A stretch of DNA of 18,713 bases from Scatavimonas merdigallinarum (GTDB lineage Bacteria; Bacillota; Clostridia; Oscillospirales; Acutalibacteraceae). Shown piece after piece: positions 13,941 to 18,713 of this stretch. Made by a program: the position numbers and the translations under genes. Within the stretch, counting starts at the first letter, position 1; each line of letters begins with the position of its first letter. The notes beneath the pieces are model-generated. The model was not told where the DNA came from. It did no database searches and was given only the letters and a program-made list of their open reading frames with translations. The stretch lies in the NCBI GenBank assembly GCA_018713055.1, contig DVFW01000005.1:1-18713 (forward strand), given 5' to 3'.

Positions 13941-15716
13941 TTAAAACAGCTCATTAAAAAAATCGTCTATACTGAATCCGCCGTTGCCATTAGAATCTCC
14001 ACCATTTTTCGCAAACGGGTCTACGTTGTCTCCGTTATCCGCAGAAGCAAAGGAATCTGGCACCTGTTCCTCCAGCACAAACTGTAAATCGCCTGTTTGC
14101 CCGCCGCGTTTGACTTTCACAGTAACGGTCTCTCCAACCTCATGCTTCTGTATGATTTCCGTCACTTCTTTGCTGGTATTTACCTCTTCCCCATCGACAG
14201 AAAGAATTTGATCCCCGCGCTGAAAGCCTGCGTCCTGCGCGTTAGAGCCATTGTTCACGCTGAGCACGTATACGCCTGTGTCGCTCACGCCATACATCAG
14301 CGCCATCTGCTCAGAGGTGATATCCAGCATAGAAATGCCAAGATCAATATTTCCCCTTACATAGCCGTATTCTGTTAAATCGTCCAGAATATCCGTAATC
14401 TGGTTGATTGGGATTGCAAACCCAAGGCCTTCTACTTCCATCCCTGTAGATTTTGCGACGATCAGTCCAACCAGCTCGCCCTTTCCGTTAAACATGCCGC
14501 CGCCTGAATTGCCCGGGTTGATTGCAGCATTTGTCTGCAGCAAGTTCATAGTAACGCCGTCTATAGATATATCGCGGTTTAAGGCACTGACAATACCGTC
14601 TGTCACCGTACCGCCAAGCTGTCCAAGCGGGTTGCCGACTACCACGGCCTTTTCGCCAACCTGCAGGGCGTCAGAATCTCCCATTACAACGGGGCTCAAT
14701 CCGTTTGCATCTATTTTCAGCAAGGCTACATCCAAAACAGACTCCGCCGTGCCGACAAGCGTGGCGTCATGGCTTGTGCCGTCCTTCAGCGTAACCGTAA
14801 TTTTGGATGCACCGTCAATTACATGGTTGTTGGTCAAAATATAGCCGTTTTCAGAAATAATAACGCCGCTTCCGGCGCCCGATTCAATATACTGCTGGGA
14901 AAAGCTGCCCGTTTTTACAACTTCTGTAGTAATTTCCACAACACTGTCAACCGTTGCCTCCACAATTTGTGAGGTGGTCATTTCCCCTTCACTGCTTTGC
15001 GTTGTACCTTCTGCTGTGTTTACAACCTTTTGAATGGTCAGGCCGTCGCTGGTCGGGATGACCCCGCTTTCTCCCAAATTGCTGGCAAGCCATCCGCCGC
15101 CAAAACCAAGCACGCCGGAGGCCAGTATGCCGACCACCATCACCGCCGCTACAAACCCTTTTCCCGCGCCTTTTTTCTGCGCTTTCTTTTGCGCTTTTCT
15201 TTCCTTTCTTGTGCTTGCTGCCTGCTGCCTGGAATATTCTGCGCCGGGCGCGCTGTAAGGGGTTCCCTGCGTTACCACGGTAGCGCTTGTCTGATAAGGT
15301 GCTTGCTCGCTGTTGCCTGCATACGCCTGCGACGACGTATACTGCGTATGGTAGCCGTCGGCATAATCCTGCCGATCAGGCGTTTGCGCTTTTGAAGACT
15401 CGGTATATTCATAGGGCTCCATTGCCTGCGGAACGCCCGAAATGTACGCCGTGCTGCTGTAAACCTCTTTGGGTTGGGCTTCCTGACCCGCTTGGGAAGA
15501 ATACGGTTTTTCTTCAGGTGTCTGGTACCCATATACCTCCTGCGGAACATATGCACTTTGCTGGGAAGCGTGGCGCTCCTGCGCTGTAGGGTCGCCGCCG
15601 TATATTGCTCCGCCTGTGTTGCCAGACATGTCTGTACCCGTATGATATGTGGCGTCGTTTTTTTCTGGTTCTTTGCTCTGCATGTTTTCAAATGGTTCGT
15701 AAGGCTTGTTGTTCAT
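13941..15716 (-). CDS. HtrA/DegP-type membrane-anchored serine protease
   Basis: This 591-residue S1C-family protease degrades misfolded proteins outside the membrane. The first ~185 residues are cytoplasmic, low-complexity and rich in Tyr, Gln, Ser and Pro, ending in a basic patch (RKERKAQKKAQKK). One membrane anchor lies at ~187-209. The protease domain has the triad H298 (LTNNHVIDG), D329 (SVLDVALL) and S404 (NPGNSGGG). A PDZ domain covers ~455-550. The tail is Asn/Gly/Asp-rich and ends in FSIDDFFNELF. The N-terminal region is long for this family; similar tyrosine-rich stretches occur in gut Clostridia HtrA proteins. The ATG follows GGAGG. An inverted repeat lies in its leader (15739-15755). 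Confidence 0.9.
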   Translation of the reverse strand: MNNKPYEPFENMQSKEPEKNDATYHTGTDMSGNTGGAIYGGDPTAQERHASQQSAYVPQEVYGYQTPEEKPYSSQAGQEAQPKEVYSSTAYISGVPQAMEPYEYTESSKAQTPDRQDYADGYHTQYTSSQAYAGNSEQAPYQTSATVVTQGTPYSAPGAEYSRQQAASTRKERKAQKKAQKKGAGKGFVAAVMVVGILASGVLGFGGGWLASNLGESGVIPTSDGLTIQKVVNTAEGTTQSSEGEMTTSQIVEATVDSVVEITTEVVKTGSFSQQYIESGAGSGVIISENGYILTNNHVIDGASKITVTLKDGTSHDATLVGTAESVLDVALLKIDANGLSPVVMGDSDALQVGEKAVVVGNPLGQLGGTVTDGIVSALNRDISIDGVTMNLLQTNAAINPGNSGGGMFNGKGELVGLIVAKSTGMEVEGLGFAIPINQITDILDDLTEYGYVRGNIDLGISMLDITSEQMALMYGVSDTGVYVLSVNNGSNAQDAGFQRGDQILSVDGEEVNTSKEVTEIIQKHEVGETVTVKVKRGGQTGDLQFVLEEQVPDSFASADNGDNVDPFAKNGGDSNGNGGFSIDDFFNELF

Positions 15717-15738
15717 ACTCTATACCTCCGTTTATTAC

Positions 15739-15755
15739 CAGTGTGGAACACACTG
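15739..15755. promoter_or_regulatory. Perfect inverted repeat in the htrA leader
   Basis: CAGTGTG and CACACTG flank GAA (15739-15745, 15749-15755), 22 bases before the htrA ATG and just upstream of its ribosome binding site. It could be a repressor operator or a small mRNA hairpin. It does not match CIRCE or the CtsR heptads that I know. No clear htrA promoter is visible upstream. Confidence 0.4.
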
Positions 15756-15924
15756 TGTTTGACATACTTTTTTGTCTGATCTCTCGATCTGTTTTTATCA
15801 TACTCCGGGATTTTGACGGGAATTTGAAAAGGAAGTGAAAAAAAGCTGAACTTAATACTAACAATTTATGAATGAAAGCTTTGATAAATCACAAAATACA
15901 AGCTTTATTGTATACTTTCGCGAC

Positions 15925-15953
15925 TTGTATATGTAAAAGCAAGGTGTTATAAT
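15925..15953 (+). promoter_or_regulatory. Promoter of the ferritin gene
   Basis: TTGTAT (15925-15930), a 17-base spacer and TATAAT (15948-15953), with TGT before it as an extended -10. The ATG follows 29 bases later. Confidence 0.75.
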
Positions 15954-15982
15954 AGGAAAAAAGATTGTAAAGGAGTTTTTTT

Positions 15983-16495
15983 ATGTTACAGGAAAAAATT
16001 GTTAAACTGATTAATACGCAAATTGCCAAGGAGTTTTATTCTGCATACCTGTATCTGGATTTTTCTGTTTACTATGCCCGGGAAGGGCTTGACGGCTTTT
16101 CCAACTGGTATAAAATTCAGGCGCAGGAAGAGCGCGACCATGCTATGCTGTTTGTGCAATATCTGTTAAACAACGGTGCAGAAGTAACTCTGGAAGCAAT
16201 CGATAAACCGGATCAGGCGCTGGATTGCCACATGGCGCCGTTGAAAGCGGGCTTTGCACATGAACAGTATGTAACCTCTTTAATACATACGATCTATGAC
16301 GCCGCTTATGAAGCAAAGGATTTTCGCACTATGCAATTTTTGGACTGGTTTGTCAAGGAACAGGGCGAAGAGGAAACCAATGCAGAAAATCTGATCAAAA
16401 AAATGGAGTTGTTCGGCAACGATTCCAAAGGGCTGTACCTTCTGGACAACGAACTTGCCACCAGGGTATATACGGCGCCCTCTCTTGTTTTATAA
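15983..16495 (+). CDS. ftnA: Bacterial ferritin (FtnA type)
   Basis: This 170-residue iron-storage protein oxidises Fe(II) and stores Fe(III) in a 24-subunit shell. The ferroxidase residues fall at the positions of E. coli FtnA: E17, E50, H53, E94, Q127 and E130. The four-helix bundle layout (LINTQIAKEFYSAYLYL, FSNWYKIQAQEERDHAMLF) and length are typical. No haem-binding bacterioferritin methionine is evident. AAAGGAG lies 7 bases before the ATG, and a good promoter is just upstream. It is monocistronic, ending at a perfect terminator shared with the convergent PPIase gene. I see no Fur box with confidence. Confidence 0.93.
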   Translation: MLQEKIVKLINTQIAKEFYSAYLYLDFSVYYAREGLDGFSNWYKIQAQEERDHAMLFVQYLLNNGAEVTLEAIDKPDQALDCHMAPLKAGFAHEQYVTSLIHTIYDAAYEAKDFRTMQFLDWFVKEQGEEETNAENLIKKMELFGNDSKGLYLLDNELATRVYTAPSLVL

Positions 16496-16500
16496 ACATC

Positions 16501-16546
16501 TGCAAAACAGCGGGCTTTGGCGTTTGCCAAAGCCCGCTGTTTTGCA
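16501..16546. terminator. Bidirectional terminator between ferritin and PPIase genes
   Basis: Arms 16501-16521 and 16526-16546 form a perfect 21-bp stem with the tetraloop GTTT. AAAA and TTTT at the stem base give a U-run on either strand, so it should stop both convergent transcripts. It ends 1 base from the PPIase stop. Confidence 0.9.
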
Positions 16547-16547
16547 C

Positions 16548-17072
16548 TTAAGAGCAGGTAACTGGAGCCGGGTATTCCTTCCCAAAAGTGTCAACCGTCA
16601 CGCGCCGCATAATCTGAGGATCCAACGGGCGGTCGTGCATATCTGTGTCGCACTGTGCAATTTCGTTTACCGCATCCATCCCTTCAATCACCTTTCCAAA
16701 AGCGCAGTAAGCACCGTCAAGATGGGGCGCCGACCTGTGCATAATAAAAAACTGGGAACCGGCGGAATCAGGGTTTCCAGCGCGCGCCATAGACAAAACG
16801 CCGGGTGTATGCTCCAGCGTGTTTTCAAACCCGTTTTGAGAAAATTCCCCGTAAATACTGTAACCGGGGCCCCCGCAGCCTGTTCCGTCCGGACATCCGC
16901 CCTGCAGCATAAAACCGTAAATCACACGATGAAACGTAAGCCCGTTATAAAAACCGCTTTTGACAAGGCTTATAAAATTGTTGACTGTGTTTGGCGCTGT
17001 TTGCGGATACAGCTCCGCCCGGATCACCGCGCCGGATTGCATTTCTATTGTAACAATTGGATTTTGCGTCAT
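16548..17072 (-). CDS. Cyclophilin-type peptidyl-prolyl cis-trans isomerase
   Basis: This 174-residue cytoplasmic enzyme speeds rotation about Xaa-Pro bonds during protein folding. The cyclophilin motifs are present: FHRVIYGFMLQGG (catalytic Arg), AGNPDSAGSQFFI and LDGAYCAFGKVIEGMD. The residue usually Trp in the drug-binding pocket is His (APHLDG), as in many bacterial forms, which lowers cyclosporin binding. There is no signal peptide. An insertion with cysteines (GGCPDGTGCGGPGY) is typical of Firmicutes versions. The ATG at 17072 follows AAGGAAG. It is monocistronic, with its own promoter. Confidence 0.92.
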   Translation of the reverse strand: MTQNPIVTIEMQSGAVIRAELYPQTAPNTVNNFISLVKSGFYNGLTFHRVIYGFMLQGGCPDGTGCGGPGYSIYGEFSQNGFENTLEHTPGVLSMARAGNPDSAGSQFFIMHRSAPHLDGAYCAFGKVIEGMDAVNEIAQCDTDMHDRPLDPQIMRRVTVDTFGKEYPAPVTCS

Positions 17073-17116
17073 TTTTCTGCTTCCTTTCCATAAAAAGTAA
17101 ATTTGCTTTGTTTTTT

Positions 17117-17145
17117 ATTTTACCTTAAATTTTGCATTTGGGCAA
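17117..17145 (-). promoter_or_regulatory. Promoter of the PPIase gene
   Basis: On the minus strand, TTGCCC (17140-17145), a 17-base spacer and TAAAAT (17117-17122). Transcription would start about 38 bases before the ATG at 17072. Confidence 0.65.
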
Positions 17146-17233
17146 CCTTTCTTTTTCAAGACAACCGGCTTTTCTGTATAAGCAAAACAACACATGGAAA
17201 CGCTAATAAAAATGCAAAAGGAGTTTATGATAA

Positions 17234-17392
17234 ATGGAAAACAAAAAGAAGCAGCAAAAAACGCAGCCGGAAGTTACAGACACTGCAAATGAAAAAACCG
17301 CTTTTAACAACCAATGGACAAATAACAATACAAAATATTACCCAGACCGCCGACCACGCAGGGACGGCCCCGGCGGCGAAGACAGAGAATAA
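17234..17392 (+). CDS. Small hypothetical protein (52 residues)
   Basis: The product begins MENKKKQQK and ends KYYPDRRPRRDGPGGEDRE. It is very hydrophilic, with a lysine/glutamine start, an asparagine-rich middle and an arginine/glycine end, so it is probably disordered and possibly nucleic-acid binding. AAAAGGAG lies 10 bases upstream. A competing ATG at 17227 gives only ~21 codons and is closer to the site than usual. It precedes the 17419 gene by 26 bases on the same strand. I do not recognise the family with certainty. Confidence 0.6.
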   Translation: MENKKKQQKTQPEVTDTANEKTAFNNQWTNNNTKYYPDRRPRRDGPGGEDRE

Positions 17393-17418
17393 GCAAAGAA
17401 TGCTGAGGTGAAAAAAGG

Positions 17419-17562
17419 ATGGCCTATGTTGCACCGGAGCTGCGGCCGCGCTTTGAAAGCTTATCGATTGATTTAAAAAATGAAATACTCAACCGGGACG
17501 TTGCGCTTTACACCTTGCAGGACCTGATTCAGGTATTAGAGGATATTGTGGACGGGAAATAA
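17419..17562 (+). CDS. Small conserved-looking protein (47 residues), unknown function
   Basis: The product begins MAYVAPELRPRFESLSIDL and ends DLIQVLEDIVDGK. It is helical and amphipathic, with no signal peptide or membrane segment. I recall close relatives of the opening MAYVAPEL-PRFESLSIDLKN in Clostridia genomes, always short, without known function. GAGGTG lies 8 bases before the ATG. It follows the 17234 gene at 26 bases and ends just before a strong terminator, so the two form a small operon. Confidence 0.65.
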   Translation: MAYVAPELRPRFESLSIDLKNEILNRDVALYTLQDLIQVLEDIVDGK

Positions 17563-17573
17563 AACGCCGGGCA

Positions 17574-17619
17574 AAAAACAACGGCGCAGGCAAAGAAATT
17601 TGCCCGCGCCGTTGTTTTT
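17574..17619 (+). terminator. Rho-independent terminator of the small-protein operon
   Basis: Arms 17574-17594 and 17599-17619 pair at 20 of 21 positions around the loop GAAA; the exception is A17588/C17605. The outer A5/T5 gives the U-run on the plus strand. Confidence 0.9.
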
Positions 17620-17727
17620 CCTGTTTTATTTCTGTTTTTCTGCAATATAAAACAAATTTATTTTTATTATTGTTTATTATATATAAAAATTTAAACAAAA
17701 AATTTCTATTATATTTTTTAGAATAAA

Positions 17728-17756
17728 TTGACATTATATAGTAAAACAAATATAAT
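17728..17756 (+). promoter_or_regulatory. Perfect consensus promoter for the secreted-protein gene
   Basis: TTGACA (17728-17733), exactly 17 bases, then TATAAT (17751-17756), in a very A/T-rich stretch (17640-17800). This is a full match to the housekeeping sigma consensus, so strong transcription is expected, starting near 17763 with a ~63-base leader. Confidence 0.85.
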
Positions 17757-17776
17757 TTAAGCATATAAACAGATAT

Positions 17777-17792
17777 TTTATACGCGTATAAA
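17777..17792. promoter_or_regulatory. 16-bp perfect palindrome in the leader, likely operator
   Basis: TTTATACGCGTATAAA is fully self-complementary and sits about 15-30 bases after the predicted transcription start. That position suits a dimeric repressor acting as a roadblock. The regulator is not visible in the window. Confidence 0.5.
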
Positions 17793-17825
17793 TATAAAAA
17801 AATACATGCAAGGAGGTGACAAAAT

Positions 17826-18221
17826 ATGCGCAGAAAAAAACTGCTTGCTATTGCGGCGGCCGTGTTGATGCTCTCTGCCGCGGCCACCATGCCTGTATCT
17901 GCAGCATCTCGCACTTTTACGCTTAACGTGGAACAAACAGAATCCACCAGTACTTTATCCGGCTATGGAACAGGTAATGTAGAATACATAAAAAACCATG
18001 CTTCTTCCCACGACGGCGTAAATTTATATCTGCATTATAAAGTTCCCGGATACAGCTATCGCGAATCCCATCATATCTTTGCCGAACCCGGTCAAACTAC
18101 AAGACCACCTAGGTGGGACAAAGCTACCGGTCATTCCGGTACAACTTGGAGGGGCACAATGAACTCCTGGTGGTTTAACGGCAAAAACTGTGCGGCCGAA
18201 GGCAAATTCCACGCATTTTAG
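17826..18221 (+). CDS. Secreted small protein of unrecognised family (bacteriocin-like context)
   Basis: This 131-residue protein has a classical signal peptide: MRRKKL, hydrophobic core AIAAAVLML, cut near VSAA at about residue 27. The mature ~103 residues are rich in Ser, His, Tyr, Trp and Gly, with aromatic patches (NLYLHYKVPGYSY, MNSWWFNG) and a single cysteine in NGKNCAAEG. There is no membrane segment in the mature part. AAGGAGGTGA lies 5-6 bases before the ATG. It is preceded by a perfect promoter and palindrome and followed by a terminator and a membrane-protein gene. This layout is like DUF2712 or lactococcin-972-type loci, but I see neither family's defining motif. Function unknown; a secreted toxin or envelope-active peptide is an inference from context. 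Confidence 0.75.
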   Translation: MRRKKLLAIAAAVLMLSAAATMPVSAASRTFTLNVEQTESTSTLSGYGTGNVEYIKNHASSHDGVNLYLHYKVPGYSYRESHHIFAEPGQTTRPPRWDKATGHSGTTWRGTMNSWWFNGKNCAAEGKFHAF

Positions 18222-18241
18222 CCAATCTGCAAAACCTACAA

Positions 18242-18283
18242 TTGCCCCGCGTGCAAAGGGAAATACACGCGGGGCAAATTTTT
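18242..18283 (+). terminator. Terminator after the secreted-protein gene
   Basis: TTGCCCCGCGTG (18242-18253) pairs with CACGCGGGGCAA (18266-18277), followed by ATTTTT. It lies between the secreted-protein gene and the TTG-start membrane gene. Partial readthrough would give high peptide and low membrane-protein levels. Confidence 0.85.
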
Positions 18284-18309
18284 ACTCTTTACAGAAAGGA
18301 AGTGTGCCT

Positions 18310-18713
18310 TTGGTTCTGTTTTTGAAAAGCCTGCAGGTCTTTTTCCGCCGCCGGCGCGTTTCTGTGGTAGCGCTTTTGCTGCTGGCGGGTATAATGGCTT
18401 ATATGGTATACCGCTGCTACACCTATACCCTAAATTGGGATGTCATGCTGAATGTTTCCGCAGTGCAAACAGAATGCCTGACCTTTTTTATTGTAAGCCT
18501 GTATATTTCTTATGAATATATTTATGCGGTCCGCCACAGCGGGCTTGCAGAATGCGCCGCCGCGCACAGGCACGGCAAGGCACGGCTGTACGGCAGCGCT
18601 TTCTGCGTGCCTGCCTGCCTGGTTTTTCTGCTGTTTTTCATCCCAAGCTGTTTTAATCTGGGCATTGCCATTGCCGGCGGTGTAACAGACCTTTCGTATT
18701 ACGGGCATATCCT
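18310..18713 (+). CDS. Membrane protein, truncated at the window edge; possible ABC-2-type permease
   Basis: The frame is open from TTG at 18310 to the end of the window (134 codons). AAAGGAAG sits 7 bases upstream. The product begins MVLFLKSLQVFFRRRRVS. A membrane segment follows (~18-34), then a short extracellular loop, a second segment (~58-72), a basic charged loop (VRHSGLAECAAAHRHGKARL) and a third segment (~95-115). A segment, loop, segment, then charged R-x-x-G-x-x-E-like loop recalls ABC-2 permeases, but only the first part is visible. As the gene after the secreted-protein gene, it may export it, confer immunity, or form part of a transporter complex. The TTG start suggests low translation. 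Confidence 0.65.
   Translation, partial: MVLFLKSLQVFFRRRRVSVVALLLLAGIMAYMVYRCYTYTLNWDVMLNVSAVQTECLTFFIVSLYISYEYIYAVRHSGLAECAAAHRHGKARLYGSAFCVPACLVFLLFFIPSCFNLGIAIAGGVTDLSYYGHI

Noticed and set aside
18430..18708. 92-codon minus-strand frame at the right edge
   Set aside because: It is antisense to the open TTG-start membrane frame, which has a ribosome binding site and a convincing membrane-segment pattern.

Overview
The window looks like a chromosomal segment of a gut-type Clostridia/Oscillospirales bacterium (Firmicutes). Strong AGGAGG-type ribosome binding sites, several TTG starts, a dockerin-tailed secreted protein and the gene families present all point that way. It has two parts: a stretch of an integrated mobile element (about 1-9340) and ordinary chromosome (about 9340-18713). 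I see no tRNA or rRNA gene, CRISPR array or IS transposase.

Element part. Leftmost (1-400) is a stretch almost wholly made of consecutive inverted repeats, with no convincing gene. Next comes a minus-strand replication pair: a CHC2 zinc-finger primase fragment (start 2335) and a D5/P4-type helicase-primase (361-1740). A plus-strand block follows: a zinc-finger protein resembling DUF6076 (2557-3681), a protein with a nuclease-like PD-(D/E)XK signature one base later (3683-4612), and a sigma-70-like protein (4649-5824). Then on the minus strand come a BlaI-type repressor and M56 membrane peptidase pair (8639-5896), whose promoter carries two matching operators, and a small DUF6061-like gene (9020-8772). 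I infer that the element sits in the 3' end of rlmD. The last ~94 codons of that gene (9048-9329) read as an element-supplied tail, which places the junction near 9320-9360. The integrase and the other end lie outside the window.

Chromosome part. On the minus strand, a secreted transglutaminase-like protein with a dockerin (12227-10713) precedes rlmD (10685-9045). murC (plus) is divergent from it. Then come an HtrA-type membrane-anchored serine protease (minus), a ferritin (plus) and a cyclophilin-type peptidyl-prolyl isomerase (minus). The last two converge on a perfect 21-bp bidirectional terminator. Two tiny conserved-looking plus-strand genes follow (17234-17392 and 17419-17562).

The right edge holds the best candidate for an undescribed system in the chromosomal part. 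A perfect consensus promoter (TTGACA-17-TATAAT) with a 16-bp perfect palindrome in the leader drives a 131-residue secreted protein of unrecognised family. A strong terminator follows, then a truncated TTG-start membrane protein that runs off the window. This layout recalls a secreted peptide with a transporter or immunity partner. In the element part, the hairpin chain at 1-400 and the zinc-finger/nuclease-like pair are the most interesting unexplained features.
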